Source of the DNA: a virus
Reading direction: 5' to 3' (one strand)
Length of the DNA stretch: 32,235 bases
IMG/VR virus record: IMGVR_UViG_3300030389_000247
Coordinates: 1 to 32,235 of that record
The stretch's first letter is position 1. The number at the start of each line of letters is the position of its first letter. Both the position numbers and the translations under genes were made by a program. Below the pieces are notes generated by a model. The model worked only from the letters and a program-made list of their open reading frames with translations. It did not search any database and was not told where the DNA came from. Shown here piece after piece: positions 9,224 through 16,994 of this stretch.

Positions 9224-11847
9224 TGGCTATAAGAGGATTGGAATTAGGAACTGAAACTGATAGAATGTTTGCCGATCAGGAACGTATGAGAAGAGAACGT
9301 GAAGCAGGTAAAACAGAACAGTTTGCTCAAGTAGAACAGATGATAGCAGAAGGAGCAAAGCCTATAACTATTAAGGATATAGGTTACTTTGGTTTATCTG
9401 TTGCTCCTGTAACAGGAGATGTGATAGCATTTAAAGATGCACCTGAAGATTATGAACGTGCATATGAATTAATTCAAGCAGGTTATGGCGAAAGAGATTT
9501 AATTAAATTAGGTCTAGGTAGTGCATATTCAGGACTTATCACACTAGGATTGATACCCGGAATAGGTTTCATATCTAGGATAGGTAAGAGTGCATTAAAA
9601 CAATTAGCTATTGACTCAATTAAAAAAGGAGATAATGCTAAAGGTGCAGAGATATTATTTAATACAAGTGATTTTGTTAAGAAAGAAATGGGAGATAAGT
9701 TAAACAAAAACTTTTCAACTAAAAGACAAAGTGAAATTAAAAAAATAAAAGAGCAATACTCAGGAAAAGCTAAAACTGAAATGCTTAAAAAATTAAGTAA
9801 TCCTACTAAAAAAGAAATAGTTTTTCATGGCACTGCTATGGGTCAGTATACTAAAAATCCTAAATTAGGTATGTATGCAGACAATGATTATTTAGCTACA
9901 GAATTAGCACAATCTTATGGTGATAGTTCTAAAATATTTATGGAGTTAGTTACTGATAATAATGATAATCCTATCATAGACATAGCTACGTATGGCATGA
10001 AAAAAACTTCAGATGAAGTAGATAAATATGCAGGAACTAAATTACGTTTTCCTATAATAGCTAAAGATATTAATGGTTCTCCTAAAGTATATAGTCAAGA
10101 GATATCATTAGATGTAAACAAGGAAGCAGGAGAGGTATATCTGAAAGGTGCTAAAGCTGCACGTAATAATTATGAAGGTGACACAATAGGTGTGGTAAAG
10201 TTAGCTGAAGTAGACAATAGAACTGATTTTCAAAAGAATGGATTATTTACTAATATGGGAGATGATGGTGCTCTTTTAGAGTACGAAGATATAGGATTCA
10301 ATCTAAATGAATATATGATTAGAGATGATAGAAGTGCTTTACTCAAAGCATTTAATTCTCCTAACTATGCATCTTATGATCAAGTAATGAAAGCAAATTT
10401 ACAGAAAGCATTTCCTTCAGGTAAAATTAAAGTAGAGAGAGTTGAGAATTACGTAGAGCAAGGAGAAGGTGCAGGTTTAGTTCTTACACCTAAAGACAAG
10501 CAAATAAAAACTTATAAAGAGGTAGATATAAATGAAGTTAAATTTGTAGGTGGTGGAGAGGAAAGAGAGATTATACTTTTAGATACACCTAGAGCAAATG
10601 AAAAAGGAGCTATGGTTGGAGAAAAACAATTATTGTCTTATTCTATAAGTAAAAATCAAAGTGATAAAAATTTAGTAGATTTAAGAGAGATAGAAGATGT
10701 GCTAACTAAAAAGAACAAGGCAGATATAAAAGAGTTAAAAAGTTACGATGAAAAATTTATAGATAAACTTACAACAAAAGGATTTGATAAGTTTGAAGAT
10801 GAGAGATTTCCACAGTTTGTGGATGAAACATCTTATGTAGGAATGGGAACTAGTAGAAAAACAGGAGCACATTCTGAGCTAGGAGAAAAAGCAGTATCAG
10901 GTTCATTTGATCCTCTCATGTCAAGTAGTCCTGCATTCACAACTCCGGGTGAGTACGGAGGTTTCAGTGATCTAGGGGTAGGTAGTGATCCTATGGGTAG
11001 AACCATAGAAAATTTAGTATATACGGAGATACCTTATAATAAATTTAAAAATATGACACCTGAAGATTACGAACAGATTGTAAATTTATATAAAGATGAC
11101 CCTAAACTTAGAATACAACTATTAAATAAATACAAAGGTGAGTTTGTCACATCTAAAGGAGAAGGAACTAAGCTACCAAAAAGCATACACACAGAGGCAG
11201 AGGTAGCCATGTTTAGTCCTGAACTAAAAACGTTTAAAAAGGTTACAGATGATCCTAAAATATTAGAAAGAGTTACTAAAGGTAATGAAGCCTTTGATAA
11301 AATGAAGGACATAGAAATGAAAATTGCAGGAATAGATTCAGGAAAACTAACAGGCAATAGAGTTGAACAACAGAAAGCCTACAATACTATAAGAGACTAT
11401 ATGAATGCAGGTATAGATATGGGTAAATACACAGGTACATATGGTGCAAGAGGTAGTTATGATGTATTCTTACAACAAAACATAATGGATGGTATGAAGT
11501 TTAATAGTTTAGTATCTCAGTTAGCTATCCAATTACCTAAAGGACAGAAGAAACGCAACATGAGAATACTCAGTAGAATATTAGACAATAAATTTGAAAC
11601 TACAACAGGTGCAGTTTCTAGAGTAAGACCTACTTATGAACAGATTGCAGAAGGTATAGCTGAAAAAGACTTTAGTGCTAAAAAAGTTATAAATGATTTG
11701 GGTAATACTTTAGATAAAGTAAAAGATAATTTAGTAGACTTCAAAAATGAAACAGGTTATATTGAAAAACTTTCTCCAAGACAAATAAAAGAACTTATAA
11801 TGGAAATCACACCAAAGTTAAATCGTGGTGGATTGATGACTCGGTAA
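9223..11847 (+). CDS. Internal virion protein with ADP-ribosyltransferase-like segment
   Basis: An 874-residue protein ending the late block. Residues about 50-125 are hydrophobic and glycine-rich (YSGLITLGLIPGIGFISRIG), suggesting a membrane-interacting helix. From residue 199, IVFHGTAMG, then MYADNDYLATELAQSYG, then NPIIDIATYG follow the strand pattern of ADP-ribosyltransferase (ART) domains in phage polyvalent proteins: H202 on strand 1, a Tyr-containing strand, then a beta strand with NP-I-I-D. A second stretch (about 538-675) has SYVGMGTSR, an SSSPAFTT loop and E658-A-E660 followed by VAMFSPELKTFKKV, resembling an R-S-E-x-E type ART end. Activity is unproven; both could be inactive folds. 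The C-terminus is RGGLMTR. Modification of host proteins after ejection is a possible role. Confidence 0.6.
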   Translation: MAIRGLELGTETDRMFADQERMRREREAGKTEQFAQVEQMIAEGAKPITIKDIGYFGLSVAPVTGDVIAFKDAPEDYERAYELIQAGYGERDLIKLGLGSAYSGLITLGLIPGIGFISRIGKSALKQLAIDSIKKGDNAKGAEILFNTSDFVKKEMGDKLNKNFSTKRQSEIKKIKEQYSGKAKTEMLKKLSNPTKKEIVFHGTAMGQYTKNPKLGMYADNDYLATELAQSYGDSSKIFMELVTDNNDNPIIDIATYGMKKTSDEVDKYAGTKLRFPIIAKDINGSPKVYSQEISLDVNKEAGEVYLKGAKAARNNYEGDTIGVVKLAEVDNRTDFQKNGLFTNMGDDGALLEYEDIGFNLNEYMIRDDRSALLKAFNSPNYASYDQVMKANLQKAFPSGKIKVERVENYVEQGEGAGLVLTPKDKQIKTYKEVDINEVKFVGGGEEREIILLDTPRANEKGAMVGEKQLLSYSISKNQSDKNLVDLREIEDVLTKKNKADIKELKSYDEKFIDKLTTKGFDKFEDERFPQFVDETSYVGMGTSRKTGAHSELGEKAVSGSFDPLMSSSPAFTTPGEYGGFSDLGVGSDPMGRTIENLVYTEIPYNKFKNMTPEDYEQIVNLYKDDPKLRIQLLNKYKGEFVTSKGEGTKLPKSIHTEAEVAMFSPELKTFKKVTDDPKILERVTKGNEAFDKMKDIEMKIAGIDSGKLTGNRVEQQKAYNTIRDYMNAGIDMGKYTGTYGARGSYDVFLQQNIMDGMKFNSLVSQLAIQLPKGQKKRNMRILSRILDNKFETTTGAVSRVRPTYEQIAEGIAEKDFSAKKVINDLGNTLDKVKDNLVDFKNETGYIEKLSPRQIKELIMEITPKLNRGGLMTR

Positions 11848-11935
11848 TTACCACAACCCCAACACCCTACCATTACCCACGATAATAAATAGACACGTAA
11901 CGATATGCAAAGTATACCAAAATATCTGTGCTAAT
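11848..11935. other. Convergent gene junction
   Basis: These 88 bases separate the end of the rightward virion block from the end of the leftward operon. The plus-strand stop codon lies in a 10-bp palindrome, GGTAATTACC (11843-11852). A weak stem GATAT/ATATC is also visible. No hairpin followed by a T-run is present in either direction, so transcription termination here, if any, is not canonical. Confidence 0.5.
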
Positions 11936-12184
11936 TTAAACAAATAAGTGTCTCATTATCCCCATAGCTAATGCTGCACAAGCAACACCATTTACCATAA
12001 GTAGTGCTCTATCATGCCATATGTAAGCCATACCTGCTAACAAGCCTGTGCCTAAACATGAAGCTACTAAATCATAGAAGGGCAACACACCTGCTGCCCT
12101 ACATATAATTCCTGACATAATTAAGAATGAACCTGACCATTTTAAATACCATGACAGATCATGAGTTGGTGTTATTTTTTGCAT
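11936..12184 (-). CDS. Small three-span membrane protein (DUF6552-like)
   Basis: An 82-residue membrane protein, last gene of the leftward operon. Three hydrophobic segments lie at about residues 17-35, 37-54 and 60-80. The features DLSWYLKW near the start, a PFYDL turn, and HDRALLMVNGVA in the third span match a family of small proteins in alphaproteobacteria and their phages. I believe it is listed as DUF6552, from memory. The function is unknown. The start lies 26 bases inside the end of the preceding small gene. Confidence 0.6.
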   Translation of the reverse strand: MQKITPTHDLSWYLKWSGSFLIMSGIICRAAGVLPFYDLVASCLGTGLLAGMAYIWHDRALLMVNGVACAALAMGIMRHLFV

Positions 12185-12323
12185 TTAATTCTTTTGCCTT
12201 TTTCAAAATTACCTCAGATAAATTTTTTAGCAGTCTTGTATTCTCTACTAATTCTTCTAGTTTTTTATCAAACGTATTACTCTTACCCTGCATGAACAGT
12301 CGTGCTTCTTCTTCTAGCTTCAT
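12159..12323 (-). CDS. Small coiled-coil protein, 54 aa
   Basis: A short gene filling the gap between the RMF-like gene and the terminal membrane-protein gene. The product is highly charged and helical, with leucines in heptad spacing (KKLEELVENTRLLKNL). No family is recognised. It overlaps the preceding gene by 41 bases and the following one by 26; an internal ATG at 12293 would cut the first overlap to 11 bases and give 44 residues. No strong ribosome binding site marks either start. Coding status is supported by gap-filling and by the coiled-coil pattern, not by homology. Confidence 0.5.
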   Translation of the reverse strand: MKLEEEARLFMQGKSNTFDKKLEELVENTRLLKNLSEVILKKAKELNAKNNTNS

Positions 12324-12552
12324 CACGTTTTACTTTCTCTAAATTTTTAAAGTATGCAAAGTTATAACCTCTCTGCCATTCTCTATGTTGCATGGTATTA
12401 AAATTATAAGGACTTACTGTCGCTATAATTTTATGACCTTTAACATTTCTTATGTACTGATTACCCTTAAAGGCATTCACCCCACGTTCAAACTGTATAC
12501 GTAGGGGTGCATCATATTTACTTAGATTTGGATTTCTCTTCTTTCTTTTCAT
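12283..12552 (-). CDS. RMF-like small basic protein
   Basis: An 89-residue basic protein. The start at 12552 is preferred over 12567 because AAAGGA lies six bases before it. FERGVNAFKG (21-30), then SPY (47-49), then REWQRGYNFAY (57-67) reproduce the pattern of ribosome modulation factor and its phage/CrpP-type relatives: R-G-x-x-A-x-x-G, a Pro-Tyr, then W-x-x-G-(W/Y)-x-x-A. RMF binds 70S ribosomes and drives their dimerisation into inactive 100S particles. Here the spacer between the two halves is longer than in RMF and the tail is extra basic. Binding to ribosomes or RNA is an inference from pattern similarity only. Confidence 0.5.
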   Translation of the reverse strand: MKRKKRNPNLSKYDAPLRIQFERGVNAFKGNQYIRNVKGHKIIATVSPYNFNTMQHREWQRGYNFAYFKNLEKVKRDEARRRSTTVHAG

Positions 12553-12760
12553 CTTCTTTCCTTTCAAAATATTTAATTACCATTCCTAGTCTGTCATCAA
12601 ATTGAGCAATCTTTTCTATCTCTTTATCAATAGTTTCTTGTATATCAGAGTGCTCTCCTATACCTACAGTCATCCTTAAATAAACTTCTACGTTGGCTAT
12701 GTGTCTATTTATGTTTCCTACGTAGTAGGATTTTAATGCATTTAACATTAAGTCTCTCAT
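12518..12760 (-). CDS. Conserved small marine-phage protein
   Basis: An 80-residue helical protein. Its core, HIANVEVYLRMTVGIGEHSD (residues 20-39), then a helix with KEIEKIAQFDDRLGM, is one I recall from cyanophages and other marine phages. No function is known to me. The last 15 residues are a Lys/Glu/Ser-rich tail. A clear AAGGAG ribosome binding site precedes the ATG, separated from the RNR stop by 30 bases. The C-terminal codons overlap the RMF-like gene's start. Confidence 0.65.
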   Translation of the reverse strand: MRDLMLNALKSYYVGNINRHIANVEVYLRMTVGIGEHSDIQETIDKEIEKIAQFDDRLGMVIKYFERKEDEKKEEKSKSK

Positions 12761-12790
12761 TTAGTATCTCCTTCCCAATAAAAATTATAG

Positions 12791-14755
12791 TTAACTAGCT
12801 TCAATGTCAACAACTTCACAAACACCTGCAGTACAGGCTAACTCTTTACTGCCACTTGTCGTATCTTCTTTCTCAAAGTCTTGTAGCTTACTCCAATCAA
12901 TAGACTTGGGCATAGTCTTCATGAGTTCATTGTATTCATTCTCATCTATGTCTTGATAAGGAGCTTGTTTATATGTATGCTCATCAAAAGGTAAAAAAGA
13001 CACACCTGATACTTCATCAAAGTTTTTGTATACCCATGCACCTACTTCCATCCATTCATTTTCTTTAACAGAAACAGTCACAGATGGTTTGTGTTCACAC
13101 CAATATCTTTGAAACATAAGCCAATAGTCTAACTGCTCTATTGCAGTCATGGCAGTTCGTGTGATTGCACCTGTAGGTGATTTCATAGGGAAACTAAATA
13201 CTGCTACACTATCAGGTTTCATAACATCAGGCTCTACAGGTATACCTGCTTCTTTCATAAACTGAGTGAGAGGGTCTTTATTATCACCACGTACAGTTCT
13301 AATGTAATAGTCACTATGTCTTGCATGAATACCACTAGCACTGTCTACTAATTGTGATACAGTTCCTGATGGTTTTACACAAGTGATAGCAGTTGACTGT
13401 GGTATACCTAAATCTTCTGCAATCTTCTTATTAGTTTCTACTGCAACTTGTTTAAGTTCTAATAGTATTCTTTGTATAGATTCTTTCGTACCATTATTAA
13501 GAAGATAACAATCTAATATACCTGTCAAAGACACACCTAATAATCTTTCTTCTTCTGTATTTTCTTTCCACACTTTCCTAAGATATTTAAAATTGGTAAG
13601 TGTAGATTGAAATGTACCAAGTATTGTAGATAACCTAACTTTTTCTTTCAGAATGTCTAAATGATCTGCTTCTCTACATACAACCTCTGTAAGATTACAG
13701 AACTGATAAGGTCTTAATATAATTTCTGAACAAGGGTTACAACCAAACTGTATATAATCAGATGGTTCTGTAGGTTTTTCTACCAATGCATATTTTCTTC
13801 TTCCATTTTTAGATGCTTGTTTGATAGCTGATTCTCTATTAAAAATACCACGTTCTCCTGATTTAGATTCATACAATGCAGTCCATTCTCTCATGAATGT
13901 ACCCATCTCAGGTTTATTTTTAAATGCTACAGAGTTATTAGCCAATGACCTTTGGCTCTCATACTTATACCACTCACCTGACTTTGCGTGTCTCATTTGA
14001 TCATCACCTAAGTTAGACAAAGATATAAGTGCAGAACGTCTAACACCACCTACAACTACAACCTGTCCTATCTTACACATAATATCATGACACTCAATAG
14101 GATACAATCTTCTACCTGATGCTTTCTTAAATATAGCTACACAGAAATTGTATAGATCAACTAAAGGTTGAGGACCTGATGCCCTGCCACCAAAAGTTTT
14201 AAGTCTAGCACCTGCAGGTCTAACCTGTGATACATCAAGAGATGGTATCTGTCCTACATATAACATAGCTATTAACTCACGTAAAGCTCTTGCCCATCCG
14301 GGTCTACTATCTGCAACAGTAATTACTGTAGTGCTCTTCTCAAAATGCTCATTAACTACAGGTAATTTATCAACACATTCTCTTTCAACAGAGAAACCTA
14401 CACCTGTACCACACATAAGTATATACATACATTCATCAAATGAACGTGGACTATCCACAGGTATATAACTACAGTTGTAACCTGCAACATGGCATCTATC
14501 TAAAGCAACACCTGCAGTCATAAGTGCTCTCATACTAGGCATAATACCTAATGATATTATTGAATCCGTTAATTTTTCTCTCAGAGCTTTAGTTATAGTA
14601 TAGTTATGTTTCTTTTTTAAATGATTCTCCATATAATTAAAGTATCTATCTACAGTTTCTATCCATGTCTCTCTTCTCTGCTCATCGTCTTTCCATCTTG
14701 CATACCTAGAAAGAGCAATAAAGTTCTGATAATCAGTTGGTAAATAATTATTCAT
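12791..14755 (-). CDS. nrdJ: Adenosylcobalamin-dependent (class II) ribonucleotide reductase
   Basis: A 654-residue monomeric class II reductase of the RTPR type, which makes deoxyribonucleotides using an adenosylcobalamin radical. Catalytic residues are in place: C95 in GYNCSYIP (partner cysteine), N340-P-C342-S-E344 (thiyl radical Cys with Asn and Glu), and C353 eleven residues later, the same spacing as C408 to C419 of the Lactobacillus leichmannii enzyme. MCGTGVGFSVER and KPSGTVSQLV are further signatures. The C-terminal C641-T-A-G-V-C646 pair would re-reduce the active site. It is shorter than the roughly 740-residue prototype. Its start overlaps the preceding small gene as ATGA. Dependence on host cobalamin follows from the class. 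Confidence 0.95.
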   Translation of the reverse strand: MNNYLPTDYQNFIALSRYARWKDDEQRRETWIETVDRYFNYMENHLKKKHNYTITKALREKLTDSIISLGIMPSMRALMTAGVALDRCHVAGYNCSYIPVDSPRSFDECMYILMCGTGVGFSVERECVDKLPVVNEHFEKSTTVITVADSRPGWARALRELIAMLYVGQIPSLDVSQVRPAGARLKTFGGRASGPQPLVDLYNFCVAIFKKASGRRLYPIECHDIMCKIGQVVVVGGVRRSALISLSNLGDDQMRHAKSGEWYKYESQRSLANNSVAFKNKPEMGTFMREWTALYESKSGERGIFNRESAIKQASKNGRRKYALVEKPTEPSDYIQFGCNPCSEIILRPYQFCNLTEVVCREADHLDILKEKVRLSTILGTFQSTLTNFKYLRKVWKENTEEERLLGVSLTGILDCYLLNNGTKESIQRILLELKQVAVETNKKIAEDLGIPQSTAITCVKPSGTVSQLVDSASGIHARHSDYYIRTVRGDNKDPLTQFMKEAGIPVEPDVMKPDSVAVFSFPMKSPTGAITRTAMTAIEQLDYWLMFQRYWCEHKPSVTVSVKENEWMEVGAWVYKNFDEVSGVSFLPFDEHTYKQAPYQDIDENEYNELMKTMPKSIDWSKLQDFEKEDTTSGSKELACTAGVCEVVDIEAS

Positions 14756-14922
14756 GTTCTCTCCTCACTAAATGTTTTCATATGTGTAATCTTTACACCC
14801 TCTAAGTCATGCAAAGAATCTTTAATATAATCCTGTATATCTTCGTCAACCTTGCCATCTGCAGGAACAGGATAGTCCTCAGGGTCTACTTGTAATGTCA
14901 TATTAACTTTAACTCTTATCAT
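14752..14922 (-). CDS. Small acidic phage protein
   Basis: A 56-residue gene immediately upstream of the reductase, with an ATGA stop/start overlap. Its sequence opens MIRVKVNMTLQVDPEDYPVP, then ADGKV and an acidic helix (EDIQDYIKDSLHDLEG), ending in a strand ITHMKTFSEE. I recall this beta-acidic helix-beta pattern with D-P-E-x-Y-P from many marine phages, function unknown. An ATG one codon further upstream (14925) is equally possible. The beginning overlaps the end of the DUF3310 gene by 14 bases. Confidence 0.7.
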   Translation of the reverse strand: MIRVKVNMTLQVDPEDYPVPADGKVDEDIQDYIKDSLHDLEGVKITHMKTFSEERT

Positions 14923-15244
14923 CATCTAACTCATCAATCAACTCATTGAGATACCATTGTGCTTTTTTTAAATCTTCTATACCATTTTTATATCTGTATC
15001 TCCATAGATACTTCATAATATTACCTTGTAGATAATATTCATATCCATCATCTGTCATAGCTTTAATAGCATCAATAGTTTCTATTCCATTTTTATTATA
15101 ATGTGGTGGGTGATTAACCATATCTTCTTTCTTTGAACCTGATAAATATTTAGGTTGCTTTCCTTCCATCTTCTTTTCCATAATCTTCCTAACCTCTCTA
15201 AATCTTTTTCTTATTTCTTCTCTATACATACCCATACCATACAC
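14909..15244 (-). CDS. DUF3310 protein (T7 gp1.7-like nucleotide kinase family)
   Basis: A 111-residue protein whose C-terminal 70 residues are a clear DUF3310 domain: VNHPPHYNKNGIETID (43-58), then YLQGNIMKYLWRYRYKNG (71-88), then DLKKAQWYLNEL (91-102). T7 gp1.7, a member of this family, is a nucleotide kinase acting on dTMP and dGMP, so a role in dNTP supply beside the reductase two genes downstream is likely. The N-terminal 40 residues are basic and extra to the domain; Met4 or Met6 could be the true start. The stop lies a few bases inside the following small gene. Confidence 0.85.
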   Translation of the reverse strand: MYGMGMYREEIRKRFREVRKIMEKKMEGKQPKYLSGSKKEDMVNHPPHYNKNGIETIDAIKAMTDDGYEYYLQGNIMKYLWRYRYKNGIEDLKKAQWYLNELIDELDDDKS

Positions 15245-15547
15245 CTATTTGTTATTAAAGTCAATAGAAATAACATTGTCATCTGTTTTAATATCATCAG
15301 TAAGTAATACATCAATAGGCATATGCTCTCTTGCTATCATCTCTGCTGCTTGTTCTAACTTTGAATCTTCTGACATCATAGGAACTAATGCACAAATTCT
15401 TCTAGCAAGTTTTAATAAATCTACTTGATCCTCTTTATCAAGAGTCATTCCATTGGAAGATACTAATGAAACAGACACATCTCCTGTCCACTTTTTATTA
15501 TCCATAAAAGGTTTCAGTATAATACAAACATCATTATTCTTTATCAT
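15245..15547 (-). CDS. Hypothetical protein
   Basis: A 100-residue protein of alpha/beta appearance: a strand region (DVCIILKPFMDNKKWTGDVSVSLV), a helix (QVDLLKLARRICALVP) and an acidic end. I recall a similar protein, opening with I-K-P-F-M-D and W-T-G, from marine phages, without a known role. Its ATG overlaps the upstream stop as TAATG and it abuts the DUF3310 gene, so it belongs to the recombination/nucleotide part of the operon. Confidence 0.6.
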   Translation of the reverse strand: MIKNNDVCIILKPFMDNKKWTGDVSVSLVSSNGMTLDKEDQVDLLKLARRICALVPMMSEDSKLEQAAEMIAREHMPIDVLLTDDIKTDDNVISIDFNNK

Positions 15548-16005
15548 TATTTTTTTCTCCTAATTTTTGCACCTGAAAATTTTATAAATTTAGGATATTT
15601 ATTTTTACCCTTTTCTTTTATCCAATCCTCAGGTATTATTCTATCATAATAACGGAATCCATATTTAATACACCACTCTGCATAGTTAGACTTTGCTCCT
15701 TTGCGTAATTTATTCCTACTATTTTCAAACACAAATCTAATATCTAAGTAGGGGTGTTGTTTCTTTATGGCTAGATGTTTACGTCTATCTGATGCTAAAA
15801 ATCTACCTTTAGTTTCTATTATTATCCCATTGTTTAACACGAAGTCAGGGGTATAGGTACGATAAGCTAAGTCTTCCCACTCTATCTTAATTGCTTCATA
15901 AGTAAACTTACACTTATTTTCTTTTAGGTATAAAGAAATCTTATGTTCTAACCCACTTCTATACCCATGCTTGATAGCATTCCTACGTGCTTGATGAGGA
16001 GACAT
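15547..16005 (-). CDS. T7-type endonuclease I (Holliday junction resolvase)
   Basis: A 152-residue protein, essentially the length of T7 gp3 (149 aa). All active-site residues align: E20 in SGLEHKI, D54 in YTPDFVL, and E64-T-K66 in IIIETKGRF, the E-D-ExK set that binds two metal ions. The dimeric enzyme cuts branched DNA, resolving recombination and replication intermediates and helping to degrade host DNA. It lies directly downstream of the RecB-like exonuclease gene and a small coiled-coil gene. A second resolvase of a different fold is encoded at 19939-20379. Confidence 0.95.
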   Translation of the reverse strand: MSPHQARRNAIKHGYRSGLEHKISLYLKENKCKFTYEAIKIEWEDLAYRTYTPDFVLNNGIIIETKGRFLASDRRKHLAIKKQHPYLDIRFVFENSRNKLRKGAKSNYAEWCIKYGFRYYDRIIPEDWIKEKGKNKYPKFIKFSGAKIRRKK

Positions 16006-16245
16006 CTATAGGAAGGTTCTCCAACCTGTAAATGGACTCCACTCTTTATAAGATGAGCTAGTATTATAGGTATAACCCAATGCTTTTAGCTCTTCTTTTA
16101 CTGCTTCGTCTGCTAACTTCTTAGCTTCCATAGCATCTTTTAAACCTTTCGTTCTCATTTCACGATAGGCAGTTTTGGCTTCAGCTAACTCTTTTTCCAT
16201 ATTCTCAATGTTAGCCTTTAGTTCGTCAAGTTTTTTTTCTGACAT
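16006..16245 (-). CDS. Small coiled-coil protein
   Basis: A 79-residue protein, almost entirely a charged helix with heptad leucines and alanines (LDELKANIENMEKELAEAK), ending in a short aromatic tail (WSPFTGWRTFL). I choose the start at 16245: it forms TAATG with the exonuclease stop and has GGAG eight bases upstream. An ATG at 16260 would add five residues. It sits between two nucleases, so it may be a partner or modulator of one of them, but nothing in the sequence proves that. Confidence 0.6.
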   Translation of the reverse strand: MSEKKLDELKANIENMEKELAEAKTAYREMRTKGLKDAMEAKKLADEAVKEELKALGYTYNTSSSYKEWSPFTGWRTFL

Positions 16246-16994
16246 TACTTTACACTCCATATTTTTTTTGCTTCATCTTTCATCTCTCCTGACCACAACC
16301 AAGAATCATAATTAGGGTAGACAAGTGAAGCTAACTCATGCTTATCATCACTGATAGACAAAAATTTCTGTATACCAAGAGCAACCTTTTGAAGTTGTTT
16401 CTTGTAAACAGATAAGTCTTTTAAAGTAAAGACCTTACTATCCTTAGGAGTAGCGAAGAATAAATCTACACTACTCTTTGGATATGCCATAGCATATAAA
16501 GCCATTTGTCTTTTCTGTGCCTCAGTTGGTTTAGTAGGCATTCTTGTAGACGTTTTTAAATCTACAATCTTATCCTTAAACCTGAAGTCAATATATCCTA
16601 TGACAGGTACAGGCATATCATCAAACTGTACTTCAACTTTTTCTTGATAGTCCTCAAGATTATCATAGTTAAAGTTCTTATCAATGACATTACCAAAGTC
16701 ATTCAATAACTTTTTTTCTTTTGCAGTTTTAACGTCTCCTAAATCTATCAAAGACTCTGCACAAAGAGACATAAACTTAACATCCAAAAGATTAAAGTCA
16801 AAGAATCCTTTTTCATATTTGTCGGCTAGTACAAACTCAGTAGCAATACCCCTTACTGCACTTGCACCACTTGAAGATTTAATCTTAAACAAGTACCTTG
16901 CCACCCACAATGACATATCATTGATATATGTATTGATACTACTAGGTGACAAGTAGTTTATACCATGTGCTTTGAAGGGGTTATTACTTTTCAT
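16245..16994 (-). CDS. PD-(D/E)XK exonuclease (RecB/Cas4-like)
   Basis: A 249-residue nuclease of the RecB-like PD-(D/E)XK superfamily. Visible motifs are the N-terminal LSPSSINTYINDMSLW, RGIATEF with a Glu (E53), D136 in VIGYIDFRF, D145-L-K147 in KIVDLKTSTRMP, and the QxxxY signature Q163-MAL-Y167. In T7-like marine phages this enzyme occupies the place of the gp6 5'-3' exonuclease, for end processing, host DNA breakdown and recombination. It lacks the four-cysteine iron-sulphur cluster of true Cas4. Its ATG overlaps the stop of the candidate ssDNA-binding protein gene. Confidence 0.9.
   Translation of the reverse strand: MKSNNPFKAHGINYLSPSSINTYINDMSLWVARYLFKIKSSSGASAVRGIATEFVLADKYEKGFFDFNLLDVKFMSLCAESLIDLGDVKTAKEKKLLNDFGNVIDKNFNYDNLEDYQEKVEVQFDDMPVPVIGYIDFRFKDKIVDLKTSTRMPTKPTEAQKRQMALYAMAYPKSSVDLFFATPKDSKVFTLKDLSVYKKQLQKVALGIQKFLSISDDKHELASLVYPNYDSWLWSGEMKDEAKKIWSVK

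Noticed and set aside
12127-12342. Plus-strand 71-residue frame in the leftward operon
   Set aside because: Antisense to the 54-residue coiled-coil gene and the RMF-like gene; Phe/Ser-rich shadow composition.
16245-16994. Cas4 identity for the RecB-like nuclease
   Set aside because: The four cysteines of the Cas4 iron-sulphur cluster are missing and no cas genes or array are present.
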